Shown: positions 28,131 to 36,999 of the stretch, piece by piece
Layout: every line of letters starts with the position of its first letter
How positions within the stretch are numbered: position 1 is the stretch's first letter
Origin: Enemella dayhoffiae
GTDB taxonomy: Bacteria; Actinomycetota; Actinomycetes; Propionibacteriales; Propionibacteriaceae
NCBI RefSeq assembly: GCF_002250625.1
Contig: NZ_NMVQ01000034.1
Coordinates: forward strand, 1-64,000
Length of the DNA stretch: 64,000 nucleotides
Direction: 5' to 3'
The notes under the pieces: generated by a model
What the model was told of the DNA's origin: nothing
Databases searched by the model: none
The model's input: only the letters and a program-made list of their open reading frames with translations
Translations under genes and position numbers: made by a program

Positions 28131-29837
28131 TCAGCGCGATGACAGCACCCAGTTCGACGCGGTGAACCGGGTCGGTTCCTTCTCCCCGTCCACCTTGGCC
28201 CCACCACGCACCTGGATGTCGTCCACGTAGACCCCGCGGCCCAGATAGACCGCGTCGGTGGTGTGCCGCCAGCGCAGCACCTGCTCCCCGGCCGGCAGCG
28301 CGGCGTCCACCCGCACCCACCGGCGTACGCCTGAGGTCGCCCAAGCGCCGTCGGTGGCAACCCGCTCGCTGTCGGACAGCGTCACCGTGAACGGCACCTT
28401 CGCCCACGTCGTGCCCCCGTCGGCCGAGCGCTCCAGCACCAGCGGGTCGGTCTCCTCGACGTCGACCATGGTGTCGAAGCGCACCTCGGCGCCTTTCCCG
28501 CCGACTTGCAGCGGCAGGTCCAGGGTCGCGGTGGTGGCGTTCTGGGTCCCGGTGAACCAGGCGTCGGCACCCTTGTCCGGGCGCACCGGCATGGCCAGCG
28601 CCAGCCCCTGCGCCCAGTCGCGCCGCGCCACGTTTACCGAACCCCAGCTGCGCGAGGGGTGCACCCGGTTGGTGAGCAGCACCGCGAACGAACGCGAGGC
28701 GAAGTCGATCACCAGTGACGTGCCGGTATAGCCGGTGTGCCCCGCCTCGTTCGGCGCCGACAGCCCCTCGGCATACCACCGCTGGTTCAACTCGAACCCG
28801 AGTCCATGGTCGTTGCCGGAGAATTTGGCGTTGAAGTTGTGGATCAGCAGGTCCACCGACTCCCGGCTCAGGATCCGCCGATGGTCGTACGCCCCGCCGT
28901 TCAGCAGGGTCTGGCACAGGATTGCCAGGTCGTCGGCGGTGGAGAACACGCCGGCGTGCCCGGCCACCCCGCCCAGTGACCACGCGTTCTCGTCGTGCAC
29001 CTCGCCCCAGACCATTCCGCGGGCGGGGGCGGTCTGATACTCGGTCGCGGCGGTGCGCGCCCGGTTGGTCGGGTTGTAACCGGTGTCACGCATCCCCAGC
29101 GGGGTGGTGATCCCGTCGGCCACGGCGCGATCCAGCGACTTGCCGGTCTTCCGCTCGACCAGCACTCCGAGGGTGATCAGGTTCAGATCCGAATACCGGT
29201 ACACCTGATCCGGCGGGTTGGTCGGCTTGGCGTCCATCACCGCGGCGATGCGGGACGCCTTGTCCGGATACTTCGACCACAGTGGCAACCACGCCGGCAG
29301 CCCGGAGGTGTGGGTGAGCAGGTGGCGTACCGTCGTGGTGTCCTTGCCCTGGCCGCCGAACTCCGGCAGATAGCGCGCGGCCGGGGCGTCCAGCTCCACC
29401 TCGCCGCGCTCGATCAGCTGCACCACGACCAGCGAGGTGAACAGCTTCGACACCGAGGCCAGGTCGAACACGGTGTCGCGGCGCATCGGCACGCGTTCGG
29501 TCTCGGGCAGCTTGGTGGTGGCGTCGGCGTACAACCGCGCATAGCCGCTCACCTCGGTGCCGACGATGGCCCCCTCGTGTCCAAGGACGCCGACCGCGCC
29601 CGGGAACAGCGGGTTGGGGGTGGCCGACTGGTAGGAGCGGAGCTTGGCCCGGGCGGCCTCGATCGGCGCCGGATCCAGCCCCACCGAAGCCGGCGTCGCC
29701 GAGCGCAGGCGGGTGTTCGGGTTCGCATAACCGGTGTAGGGCCGGTCGAAGTCGCGGGCGGTGGCCGCCGGGGCGTACGCCGCCCCCAGAGCCAGCACGA
29801 CCGCCGACGCCAGCGCGGTGCTCAACGCACGCTTCAT
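28131..29837 (-). CDS. Secreted serine hydrolase of the beta-lactamase/S12 class, AmiE-like
   Basis: About 568 residues; ATG at 29837 is preceded by GAGGTGG. A signal peptide (KRALSTALASAVVLALGAAYAPAATA) leads to a ~380-residue catalytic domain with SVSK (SxxK) in DLASVSKLFTSLVVVQLIERGEV, YSD (YxN/D) in YRYSDLNLITLGVLVERKTG, and GHTGYTG (HTG). A C-terminal ~150-residue beta-rich domain (FDTMVDVEETDPLVLERSAD...VYLGRGVYVDDIQVRGG) may bind carbohydrate. In Bacillus subtilis the muropeptide cluster has an AmpC-related enzyme, AmiE, which removes peptides from MurNAc; the same role fits between namZ and murR. It lies 10 bp after namZ and 17 bp before murR. Confidence 0.82.
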   Translation of the reverse strand: MKRALSTALASAVVLALGAAYAPAATARDFDRPYTGYANPNTRLRSATPASVGLDPAPIEAARAKLRSYQSATPNPLFPGAVGVLGHEGAIVGTEVSGYARLYADATTKLPETERVPMRRDTVFDLASVSKLFTSLVVVQLIERGEVELDAPAARYLPEFGGQGKDTTTVRHLLTHTSGLPAWLPLWSKYPDKASRIAAVMDAKPTNPPDQVYRYSDLNLITLGVLVERKTGKSLDRAVADGITTPLGMRDTGYNPTNRARTAATEYQTAPARGMVWGEVHDENAWSLGGVAGHAGVFSTADDLAILCQTLLNGGAYDHRRILSRESVDLLIHNFNAKFSGNDHGLGFELNQRWYAEGLSAPNEAGHTGYTGTSLVIDFASRSFAVLLTNRVHPSRSWGSVNVARRDWAQGLALAMPVRPDKGADAWFTGTQNATTATLDLPLQVGGKGAEVRFDTMVDVEETDPLVLERSADGGTTWAKVPFTVTLSDSERVATDGAWATSGVRRWVRVDAALPAGEQVLRWRHTTDAVYLGRGVYVDDIQVRGGAKVDGEKEPTRFTASNWVLSSR

Positions 29838-29847
29838 CGCAACCACC

Positions 29848-31140
29848 TCAGTAGATCAGGAACGGAGCGCGGTCGGCGTTCCACTGCGCCAGCTCCCCCT
29901 GCCAGGACCCGATGATGGTGGCCGCGTCGGCGCCGGAGTCGACCTGTTCGCGGAAGCGCGGTGAGCCGGACAGCAGGTCCATCCAGCGCCCCGCGTAGGT
30001 GTCTCCGACACGCCACGCGAACCCGGGATAGAGCGCCTTCAGGGCCACGATCATCTCGGTGGCGGTGCGGATCGCGTCGAGCGAGTGCGGGTCGGTCAGG
30101 TGCACCTGCACGCCGCCACACACCTTGCCCTGGTTCTTGCTGAAGGTCGGGTTGAAGTAAGTCTCCCGGAACAGCACCCCGGGCAGGTCACGCTCGTTGA
30201 GCCGCTGCGCCCACCGGTGGTCGACATAGGGGGCGCCGATGATCTCGAACGGACGCGTGGTTCCCCGCCCCTCGGACAGGTTGGTCGCCTCGAACCAGGC
30301 GGTGCCCGGATAGAGCAGTGCGGTGTCCGAGGTGGGCATGTTCGGACTGGGCATCACCCAGTGCAGGCCGGTGTCGGCGAACAGCATGTCGCGCTTCCAG
30401 CCCTTCATCTCGATCACCTGCAGCTCGCGCAGCCGCTTGCCGTCGGCATCCAGCGGAAGGTAACGCTCGTTGAACATCCGGGCGAGCTCTCCGACGGTCA
30501 TGCCGTGCTGCTGGATGATCTTCTCCGCACCGACCCCGGAGGTGTTGCCGTCGGTCATCATCGGCCCATTCGCCCGGCCGCCGACCGGGTTGGGCCGGTC
30601 CAGCACCACGAAGCGGGCGTTCGTGTCGATCGCCGCCAGCATGGTGGTGTACATCGTCCAGATGTAGGTGTAGAACCGGGCCCCGACATCCTGGATGTCG
30701 AACACGACGGTCTCAACCCCTGCCTGGGCGAAGAATCCGGCCACCTTGGCCCGGTTGGCGCCATAGGTGTCATAGACGGTCAGGCCGGTTCGCGGGTCGG
30801 TCGAGGTGCCCTCGGAGGAGCCCGCCTGGGCAGTGCCGCGGAAGCCGTGCTCGGGTCCGAACACACCGACGATGTTCACCCCTTGGGCGTGCATGTCATC
30901 CACGATCGAGGTGAGGTTGGCGAGCACACCGGTGGGGTTGGTGACCACGCCCACCTTCTGTCCCTTGAGCGCGGCCCAGCCGGCTTCGGCCTGCAGCTGG
31001 GCGGCGGTGGTCACCTTCGCCTTCGGGATCTTCGGCTTCTTGTCCACGGGTGCGGCGAACGCGTTGGCGGCCTGGGTGATCGGGTACGCCGCAGCGGTCA
31101 CTCCGGCCGCGGCAAGCAGGTGACGACGATTCAAAGGCAT
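29848..31140 (-). CDS. namZ: Exo-beta-N-acetylmuramidase NamZ (DUF1343)
   Basis: 430 residues. The N-terminus MPLNRRHLLAAAGVTAAA is a Tat-type signal (RR-x-h-h). The DUF1343 body is clear: KVGVVTNPTGV, GVFGPEHGFRGTAQAG, TGLTVYDTYG, DIQDVGARFYTYIWTMY, LDRPNPVGG, GMTVGELARMFNERY, WVMPSPNMPTSDTALLYPG, LSEGRGTTRPFEIIGAP. NamZ releases MurNAc from the non-reducing end of glycan fragments; with NagZ (GlcNAc) and an amidase it completes extracellular muropeptide breakdown. The DNA lies between nagZ (29 bp upstream) and the AmiE-like gene, the arrangement known from Bacillus. Export through Tat is inferred from the signal. Confidence 0.92.
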   Translation of the reverse strand: MPLNRRHLLAAAGVTAAAYPITQAANAFAAPVDKKPKIPKAKVTTAAQLQAEAGWAALKGQKVGVVTNPTGVLANLTSIVDDMHAQGVNIVGVFGPEHGFRGTAQAGSSEGTSTDPRTGLTVYDTYGANRAKVAGFFAQAGVETVVFDIQDVGARFYTYIWTMYTTMLAAIDTNARFVVLDRPNPVGGRANGPMMTDGNTSGVGAEKIIQQHGMTVGELARMFNERYLPLDADGKRLRELQVIEMKGWKRDMLFADTGLHWVMPSPNMPTSDTALLYPGTAWFEATNLSEGRGTTRPFEIIGAPYVDHRWAQRLNERDLPGVLFRETYFNPTFSKNQGKVCGGVQVHLTDPHSLDAIRTATEMIVALKALYPGFAWRVGDTYAGRWMDLLSGSPRFREQVDSGADAATIIGSWQGELAQWNADRAPFLIY

Positions 31141-31169
31141 GGGAAACCCTTCTGTGGAAGTGGTTCGGC

Positions 31170-32999
31170 TCAGTAGCCGAGGCCGTGGCCAAACGGATAG
31201 AGAACGGTCTTCGGGTCGCCGGCGACGGGGATGTCGACCGGCAGCTTTCCGCGCGGGGAGACCTCACCGGTGAGCACCCGGACCAGCGAGGGTGGGGTCA
31301 CCGGGCTGTAGGAGTAGGTCGCCACATAGGTGGGCGCCTCGTTGAAGTAGGCGATGTCATAGGGATCGCGCACCGCCACCACGACCACCTTCTTGCCGGT
31401 GCCGAGTAGTTGCTTGACCAGCTTCTGCTGCCCCCCGGCCCTGTCGGTCACGGCGGTGTCCCACGCCTTGTTCGTGAGCACGACCACGGTGTCCACCGCC
31501 TGGGCAGCGGCCACCGCCCGCGCGATCGTCGCATCGGTGGGGGCGGTCCCGGTCTGCAGGGCCGTCGCGGTGGCGCCGCGCGCGGTGAACTGGTCGGCGG
31601 TCAACTGGGTGGTGGTGACGCCATAGCCGGTGACCAGGATCTTCTGCCCGGCCGGACGCAGGGGCAGCACCTTCGCATCGTTCTTGACCAGGGTGACTGT
31701 GCGATCCGACACCCCGGCGGCGGTCGCCTGGTGTGCCGGAGTTCCCACCACAGAACCGATTGCGGCGACCTCAGCCAGCGGCTGGGCGACCATGCCGCGG
31801 CGATACTTCATCCGCAGGATGCGGCGTACCTTCTCGTCCAGATCGTCCTGCTGGAGGCGTCCCGAACCGAGCGCGCTCTGGATCGCCGCGATCGCCGGCT
31901 GGATGTCGGGGCACATCAGCAACTGGTCACAGCCCGCGGCCAGCGCGCGGACGGCGACCTCGGCGTCGCCGTACTTCTCGCGGACGCCCTGCATCATCAG
32001 CCCGTCGGTGATCACCACCCCCTGATAACCGAGCTCGGTGCGCAGCAGGTCGGTGATGATGGGGCGGCTGAGGGTGGCGGGATCCCCGGAGTCGTCGAAC
32101 GCGGGCATCACCAGGTGGGCGGTCATCACCATGTCCACCCCGCGTGCGATCGCCGCGCGGAACGGCGGGGCGTCGATCTTCTCCCACTGCTCGCGGCTGT
32201 GCGTGATCACCGGGAGGCCGGTGTGCGAGTCGGTCGCGGTGTCTCCGTGGCCCGGGAAATGCTTGGTGGACGAGGAAACCCGGCCGTCGACCTGGTATCC
32301 CTCGACCTGGGCGGCCACCATCTCGGCCACCAGCGCCGGGTCGGAGCCGAAGGAGCGGACACCGATCACCGGGTTCAGCGGGTTGACGTTCACGTCCGAG
32401 CAGGGCGCGAAATCGACGTTGATGCCGACCGCACGCAGTTCCTGTCCGGTGATCGCGGCGGCGACCCGGGCGTCGGCGCTGGACCGCCCGGCACCGATCG
32501 CCATCGACCCCGGGAACTGGGTGGCCGGCGGACCGAAGCGGGTGACCACACCCTGCTCCTGGTCGGTGGCGATCTGCAGCGGGATCCGCGCCTTCCCGCC
32601 GGAGCCGAGAGCCGCCTGCTGCAGCCCGTTGGACAGGCGTGCGACCTGTTCGGGGTTCTTGAACGAGTCGGTCCACGCGAAGTAGATCACCCCGCCGAGG
32701 TGGAACTTCTCCACGATCCGGGCCGGCACCGCCTCGCCAAAGTTCTTAACGTTTCGCTGGTCGGGGGTGTTCGGGTCCGAGCCGTAGACCTCCTGGACGA
32801 ACAGCTGCCCGATCTTCTGCTCCAGGCTCATGTGGGCGAGGGTCGAGTTCACCCAGCCGTTGATGGCGTTGGGGTTGCCGCCCGGCGGGATGGCGTACGC
32901 CCGCCCGGCCAGGCCGGCCGTCAGTCCGCTCGCCCCGAGCCCGGCGAGCAGGGCACGGCGTGACAGTGGGGTTCGGAACAGCTGGGCTTTCGGGTCCAT
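31170..32999 (-). CDS. nagZ: Exported beta-N-acetylglucosaminidase NagZ (GH3)
   Basis: 609 residues. A Tat signal TPLSRRALLAGLGASGLTAG is followed by a GH3 TIM-barrel: LEQKIGQLFVQEVYG, QIATDQEQGVVTRF, GINVDFAPCSDVNVNPLNPV and the NagZ catalytic hallmark STKHFPGHGDTATDSH (the His is the general acid/base), then VVITDGLMMQGV with the nucleophile Asp. A C-terminal alpha/beta domain (KILVTGYGVTTTQLTADQF...VVVVAVRDPYDIAYF) is as in Bacillus-type two-domain NagZ. It removes GlcNAc from muropeptides. First gene of the five-gene operon, with a possible operator 52 bp upstream. Confidence 0.93.
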   Translation of the reverse strand: MDPKAQLFRTPLSRRALLAGLGASGLTAGLAGRAYAIPPGGNPNAINGWVNSTLAHMSLEQKIGQLFVQEVYGSDPNTPDQRNVKNFGEAVPARIVEKFHLGGVIYFAWTDSFKNPEQVARLSNGLQQAALGSGGKARIPLQIATDQEQGVVTRFGPPATQFPGSMAIGAGRSSADARVAAAITGQELRAVGINVDFAPCSDVNVNPLNPVIGVRSFGSDPALVAEMVAAQVEGYQVDGRVSSSTKHFPGHGDTATDSHTGLPVITHSREQWEKIDAPPFRAAIARGVDMVMTAHLVMPAFDDSGDPATLSRPIITDLLRTELGYQGVVITDGLMMQGVREKYGDAEVAVRALAAGCDQLLMCPDIQPAIAAIQSALGSGRLQQDDLDEKVRRILRMKYRRGMVAQPLAEVAAIGSVVGTPAHQATAAGVSDRTVTLVKNDAKVLPLRPAGQKILVTGYGVTTTQLTADQFTARGATATALQTGTAPTDATIARAVAAAQAVDTVVVLTNKAWDTAVTDRAGGQQKLVKQLLGTGKKVVVVAVRDPYDIAYFNEAPTYVATYSYSPVTPPSLVRVLTGEVSPRGKLPVDIPVAGDPKTVLYPFGHGLGY

Positions 33000-33050
33000 T
33001 GGGCACTCCGTCGTGTCGCGTGAACGTCACCCGCGGCGTACCGACCGCTT

Positions 33051-33065
33051 TGTAAACGATTCACA
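33051..33065 (-). promoter_or_regulatory. Candidate operator upstream of nagZ
   Basis: TGTGAATCGTTTACA on the minus strand is an imperfect palindrome (TGT..AA ... TT.ACA, arms symmetric at 5 of 7 positions) about 52-66 bp before the nagZ ATG. Similar elements serve LacI- and RpiR-type repressors. It is the best dyad in the 141-bp gap between the histidine kinase and nagZ. Whether MurR binds it is unknown. Confidence 0.4.
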
Positions 33066-33100
33066 TCCGTTGGGGTGCTGACGAAACTAATACACATATC

Positions 33101-33123
33101 GGCCGGGCCACAAGGACCCGGCC
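33101..33123 (-). terminator. Hairpin after the histidine-kinase gene
   Basis: GGCCGGG (33101-33107) and CCCGGCC (33117-33123) form a 7-bp GC stem with a 9-base loop, 17 bp downstream of the kinase stop codon. There is no T-tract, as is common in high-GC actinobacteria. Confidence 0.5.
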
Positions 33124-33140
33124 ATGAGTTTCTCCTCCGC

Positions 33141-34649
33141 TCACCCAGCGCGCGGCAGCCGGAGCGTGATCACCGTGCCGCACGGGTCGTTGTCGGCGAC
33201 GACGACTTCCCCCCGGTGTCGCTCGACGATGCGCTCCGAGAGCACCAGCCCGATCCCCGAACCGTCCTGCTTGCCGGAAAACGCGTTCACCAGCTGCCGG
33301 TTGCCACTGGCGCCGACCCGTGGTCCGTCGGGCAGCCCGGACTGCTGCTCGGCCGTGACCTGATCCAGCCCCCTCCCCCAGTCGAGCACCGAGCAGCCGA
33401 CCCACTCCCCATCGGCGAAACTGCGCACCAGGATGCGCTTTTCGGCGTTCTCCGGAAGCGCCGCCTCATCGATCGCGTTCACGCAGTAGTTGATGATCAC
33501 CTGCCCGATCAGGATCTGTTCCCCGGTGATCGGCAACGGCCCCGGGGCAAACTCCGAGTCCACCCGGATGCCCCGGTCATTCGCGCGCAACCCGACGAAG
33601 TACAGGCTCTCGGCCATGATCTCGTTCAGGTCATGCGCCGCCGCTGGGCTCTCGATCCGTTGTACATAACGTTTCACGCTGGCCACGATGTCGGCGGTCC
33701 GGGTGAGTTGGCGCTGGGCCCGATCCAGGGCGTAGCGGATGTCGGACTCCCTGGCCTGGCCGGCCTCCACCCGCGACATCAGGCCGCGCAGAAAGTTCCC
33801 GGCCGCCGCCAGCGGCTGGCCGAGCTCGTGGGCGATCGTCATCGCCATGTCGCCCATCGCGTTGTAGCGGGCCAGGTATTGCAGGTTGGCCTGCTGATAG
33901 TCGTTCTCCCGCTGCATCTCAACCCTGGTGGTGATGTCGCGGACCACCACCATCCGGGAGATGATGCCGTCGTGCTCGACGTCCTCGATCTGGGCGGACA
34001 GCCAGCGAGGCCCATCGACGGTGTCGATCTCGAGCTCCAGCTCGGTCGGGCGACCGGGTTCACCCGCCCCACCGGCGGCCCCCTCGGGTGGTCCCACATG
34101 CACCGCAAGCTCCTCGAGGGTATGCCCGAGCAGCTGGCCGGGCGTACGCCCGAAGAGTTCGCTGACGAACGGGGAGGAGTCGAGCACCCGTTCGTCGTCG
34201 TCGAGCAGCAGGATTGCTGCCGAGGCGTGGGCCATGATCCGGGTCAGATAGTCGGTGGTGCGGCTCAGCTCCGCCTCGCGCTCCACCTCCCGGGAGATGT
34301 TGCGGAACTGCACCATCACCACCGGCCCGTCGGCGAAATGGACCAGGGTGGCCACCGCATCGGTCAGGAAGTCCTGCCCGTCCTTGCTGCGATACTTCCA
34401 GCGCTTGCGGCTGCTCCCGTGGTTGACGGCATCCTGCAGCCAGGCCACCCCCACCTCGCGGCGGTACTGCTGTTCGGGGGAGGACATGTGGTGGGCCTTG
34501 AGCGGGCGCAGCTCCTCGACGGTGAATCCGAACATCTCGCACGCGGTCGGGTTGGCCCACAGGATGTTCTTGGAGGCCGCCTCGTGGATCAGGATGCCGG
34601 TCTCGCCGTGCAGGGCCATCTCTCGGAAGTCGGTTCCGGTGGGAAACAT
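33141..34649 (-). CDS. Two-PAS-domain sensor histidine kinase, FixL-like
   Basis: 502 residues with no membrane helix, so a cytoplasmic sensor. PAS 1 (about residues 1-130) includes WANPTACEMFGFTVEELRPL and RWKYRSKDGQDFLTDAVATL; PAS 2 (about 135-265) includes LDSSPFVSELFGRTPGQLLG. The H-box is MAMTIAHELGQPLAAAGNFLRG (His of AHELGQPL), followed by an N-box IGQVIINYCVNAIDEA and G-boxes SVLDWGRGL and GSGIGLVLSERIVERHRG. The AHELxQPL pattern is typical of FixL/TodS/StyS-type kinases. It is divergent from iacA, and its likely partner, the FixJ-type regulator, lies at 40600-41220 at the other end of the iac operon. It probably senses the aromatic substrate; ligand unknown. Confidence 0.88.
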   Translation of the reverse strand: MFPTGTDFREMALHGETGILIHEAASKNILWANPTACEMFGFTVEELRPLKAHHMSSPEQQYRREVGVAWLQDAVNHGSSRKRWKYRSKDGQDFLTDAVATLVHFADGPVVMVQFRNISREVEREAELSRTTDYLTRIMAHASAAILLLDDDERVLDSSPFVSELFGRTPGQLLGHTLEELAVHVGPPEGAAGGAGEPGRPTELELEIDTVDGPRWLSAQIEDVEHDGIISRMVVVRDITTRVEMQRENDYQQANLQYLARYNAMGDMAMTIAHELGQPLAAAGNFLRGLMSRVEAGQARESDIRYALDRAQRQLTRTADIVASVKRYVQRIESPAAAHDLNEIMAESLYFVGLRANDRGIRVDSEFAPGPLPITGEQILIGQVIINYCVNAIDEAALPENAEKRILVRSFADGEWVGCSVLDWGRGLDQVTAEQQSGLPDGPRVGASGNRQLVNAFSGKQDGSGIGLVLSERIVERHRGEVVVADNDPCGTVITLRLPRAG

Positions 34650-34750
34650 CCGCCTGCTCCATCCTGGCCCCGGCGCTGGCGCCGCTCGGTGTCATCGTGC
34701 TGCACCCATGATGACCCCAGGAACCGCCAGAACCCCAGAATCGCGCCGTT

Positions 34751-34817
34751 GTAGGGGATTTCCTTAGTCCACCTCGTACAACTCCCAATGGTCACCGCGA
34801 GGGCTCATTCCTAGGCT
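34751..34817 (+). promoter_or_regulatory. iacA promoter region with a motif shared by other iac promoters
   Basis: In the 216-bp gap between the kinase and iacA, GTAGGGGATTTCCT lies at 34751-34764 and TTCCTAGGCTGG at 34808-34819, where TAGGCT is a likely -10. Relatives occur before the MFS gene (GTAAAGGATTCCC, and TTCCTAGGCTGC) and before the flavin-reductase gene (GTAAAGATTTCTC). The GTARRG(G)ATTYCC motif is a candidate binding site for the FixJ-type regulator. Confidence 0.45.
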
Positions 34818-34865
34818 GGCACCCAACAGCAGCCCCAGGCTGGATGCAAACCGGAGGAACTGCCA

Positions 34866-36071
34866 ATGACGGCCAACACGACCTCGAATGCCCGCGCCCT
34901 GACCGACGAGTCGGCGACGGACCGCAACCTCGCCGAGCCCGCCGGCGCGGCCCGCGAGGCCGCGTTCGAAGATGCCCTGCGCGTGCTCGCGGAGCGCCGC
35001 GACGAGTTCAATCAGCAGGGGTCCGTGCCCCGCGATTACATCCGGTTGCTGAAGCGGGCCGGAATCTACCGCTCCTCGACCCCTCGCCAGTTCGGCGGTG
35101 AACCGCTCAGCCCGGGGGAATTCCTGCGCCTGATCGAGCGGATCTCGCAGATCGACCCGGCCACCGGGTGGGTGGCCAGCTTCGGCTCCCAGCTGACCTA
35201 CTTCGGCGCACTCCCGCTGGAGACGCAGGCGCAGATCTACAGCGCCGGTCCGGATGTCTGCTTCGCCGGGGGGCTGTTCCCGATGCAGGAGGCCCAGCAG
35301 GTCGAGGGTGGTTATCGGGCCTCCGGCGTGTGGCAGTTCGCCTCGGGTTCGGCGGGTGCCGACGTTCTCGGTGTGGGACTGAAGGGTGGCGCGGAGTCCA
35401 AGGGTCGACCGCTGACCGCCCTGGTGCGTCCCGAGCAGGCCACCATCAAACCCAACTGGGACGTCGCCGGAATGCGCGCCACCGGATCGAACGAGGTGCA
35501 CCTTGACGACGTGTTCATCCCGTCTGCGCACACCTTCATCCGTGGCAGCGCCTCCCAGGTCGATGAGCCGCTCAACCGCTACCCCGCCATCGCCTATGCC
35601 GCCCAGGTGCTCGCGGTGACCGCGCTGGGTGCGGCGCGCGGCGCTCTCGACTACAGCCTCCAGGTCGGTTCCGCGCGGACCAGCATCGTCGGCGGCTCCG
35701 CCAAGGGTGCGCGACCCAGCTATCAGCTCGGGGTGGCCCAGGCGGAGGCCCGCCTGCGGTCGGCCCGCGCCTTCTTTTACGAGCAGACCGAGCTGGTGTG
35801 GCAGTTGGCGGTCGAGGGTGCCGAGATCGACGACCGTACCCGGGCGCTGCTGCGCCTGGCCACCAGCAACGTCGCGCATGTCGGTCGGGAGGTGACGCTG
35901 ATGGCGTTCGACCTCGCGGGGACCGGCGCGATCTACAACAGCCACCCGCTGCAGCGGTTCGTGCAGGACGGTCTCGTGCCGGCCCAGCATGCGATGCTGC
36001 AATCCAACACCATCGAGGCCGCCGGGGCGGTGCTGCTCGGTGCCGATGTCACCGTGCCCAGCTTCCCCTGA
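34866..36071 (+). CDS. iacA: IacA-type flavin-dependent monooxygenase (acyl-CoA-dehydrogenase fold)
   Basis: 401 residues, ATG at 34866 preceded by GGAGG. The acyl-CoA-dehydrogenase/HpaH-type fold is visible: an N-terminal helical part (VPRDYIRLLKRAGIYRSSTPRQFGGEPLSPGEFLRLIERISQIDPATGWVASF), a central beta domain (GGYRASGVWQFASGSAGADVLG, WDVAGMRATGSNEVHLDDVFIP) and a C-terminal helical bundle with PLQRFVQDG. In indole-3-acetate degradation IacA is the first enzyme, hydroxylating the indole ring with reduced flavin; the fused reductase at 44655-45848 could supply it. Assignment rests on the fold and on the surrounding iacB-I-C-D-E-F order. Other two-component flavin monooxygenases share this fold. 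Confidence 0.8.
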   Translation: MTANTTSNARALTDESATDRNLAEPAGAAREAAFEDALRVLAERRDEFNQQGSVPRDYIRLLKRAGIYRSSTPRQFGGEPLSPGEFLRLIERISQIDPATGWVASFGSQLTYFGALPLETQAQIYSAGPDVCFAGGLFPMQEAQQVEGGYRASGVWQFASGSAGADVLGVGLKGGAESKGRPLTALVRPEQATIKPNWDVAGMRATGSNEVHLDDVFIPSAHTFIRGSASQVDEPLNRYPAIAYAAQVLAVTALGAARGALDYSLQVGSARTSIVGGSAKGARPSYQLGVAQAEARLRSARAFFYEQTELVWQLAVEGAEIDDRTRALLRLATSNVAHVGREVTLMAFDLAGTGAIYNSHPLQRFVQDGLVPAQHAMLQSNTIEAAGAVLLGADVTVPSFP

Positions 36072-36125
36072 GCCGACCGTTTCGACCAGTCGCCTGCCAA
36101 ATCCGCGTACCGAAAGGAAACCGTG

Positions 36126-36491
36126 ATGTCCGAACCCCTCCGCGTGCTCTTCTGCATCGGGATCAACCAGAACTTCTTCGACCTGCCCAAGTCGGAGATC
36201 GGCGTGGTCTGGAAGGCCTTCGCCGGCATGCTCGTCGCGATGGAGGACATGGACGGTGTCGACGTGCTCGGCAACATGGACGACGACTCGCACATGGTCG
36301 GCCCCTCCGACGGGTGGCCCTGGACCTGTTATGTGCTGGCCGACGTGCGCGACGCCGAGACCGTGAAGGCCGCCTGCAACCTGTTCCGGACGACCGAGGT
36401 GTTCGGCGGGGACGCGTTGTGGAAGTTCGCCAAGATCGAGGCGAGGATGGGTCGCCGGCTGACCATCCGTCCCGACGTCGCGACCGACTGA
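36126..36491 (+). CDS. iacB: IacB-like small protein
   Basis: 121 residues from ATG at 36126 (a GTG at 36123 is directly adjacent). Sequence: SEPLRVLFCIGINQNFF ... VWKAFAGMLVAMEDMDGVDVLGNMDDDSHMVGPSDGWPWTCYVLADV ... TVKAACNLFRTTEVFGGDALWKFAKIEARMGR. The alternating pattern suggests a ferredoxin-like alpha+beta fold. Its position directly after iacA and before a SnoaL-like gene matches iacB of known auxin-degradation clusters, where it is required but biochemically poorly defined. Transcribed with its neighbours: 54 bp after iacA and 7 bp before iacI. Confidence 0.7.
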   Translation: MSEPLRVLFCIGINQNFFDLPKSEIGVVWKAFAGMLVAMEDMDGVDVLGNMDDDSHMVGPSDGWPWTCYVLADVRDAETVKAACNLFRTTEVFGGDALWKFAKIEARMGRRLTIRPDVATD

Positions 36492-36498
36492 GCCGAGC

Positions 36499-36999
36499 AT
36501 GACCACGGTGGAACGGCGCCTGCGCGTGCTGGAGGCCAAAGAGGCGATCCGAACCTGTCTGGGTCGCTACCTCGACCTCTGTGACGTGCCCGGTCCGTTC
36601 CCCGACGTCGCCGAGCTGGCCGAACTGGCCGAACTGTTCACCCCACGCGCCACCTGGCGCGGTGTCGGCGAGGCGTACGCCGGAAAGTTCGGCTCCGTCA
36701 CAGGGCGGCACAAGGTAGCGGCCCACGTCGCCTCGTACCTGCCGCCGGCGGAGCATTTCCGGCGCAATGCCCATCTGCTCGGCAGCGAGCAGTTGCGCAC
36801 CGACGGCAGCACCGGTCACGGGCAGTGGTTGATGCAGCAACTCTCCGAGTATGCCGACGGGACCGCCGACCTGCTCTGCGCCCGGCTGAACATCGACTTC
36901 GTGGTGCAGTACGACGACGATGGGACCACCGCCCTGATCCACCGATTCCAGACCGAGCGGCTCTTCCGAGCCAGCCTGCACACCCGATCCGATGGCTGA
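36499..36999 (+). CDS. iacI: SnoaL-like protein (IacI position)
   Basis: 166 residues. The pattern ERRLRVLEAKEAIRTCLGRYLDLCDVPG...LAELFTPRATWRGVGEAY...GRHKVAAHVASYLP...HFRRNAHLLGSEQL...DGTADLLCARLNIDFVVQYDDDG is a SnoaL/NTF2-like cone fold with a helical start. In iac clusters IacI is the small protein between iacB and iacC. The last codons and the TGA overlap a dispersed repeat (36994-37027), so the native C-terminus may have been altered by repeat insertion. Confidence 0.7.
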   Translation: MTTVERRLRVLEAKEAIRTCLGRYLDLCDVPGPFPDVAELAELAELFTPRATWRGVGEAYAGKFGSVTGRHKVAAHVASYLPPAEHFRRNAHLLGSEQLRTDGSTGHGQWLMQQLSEYADGTADLLCARLNIDFVVQYDDDGTTALIHRFQTERLFRASLHTRSDG

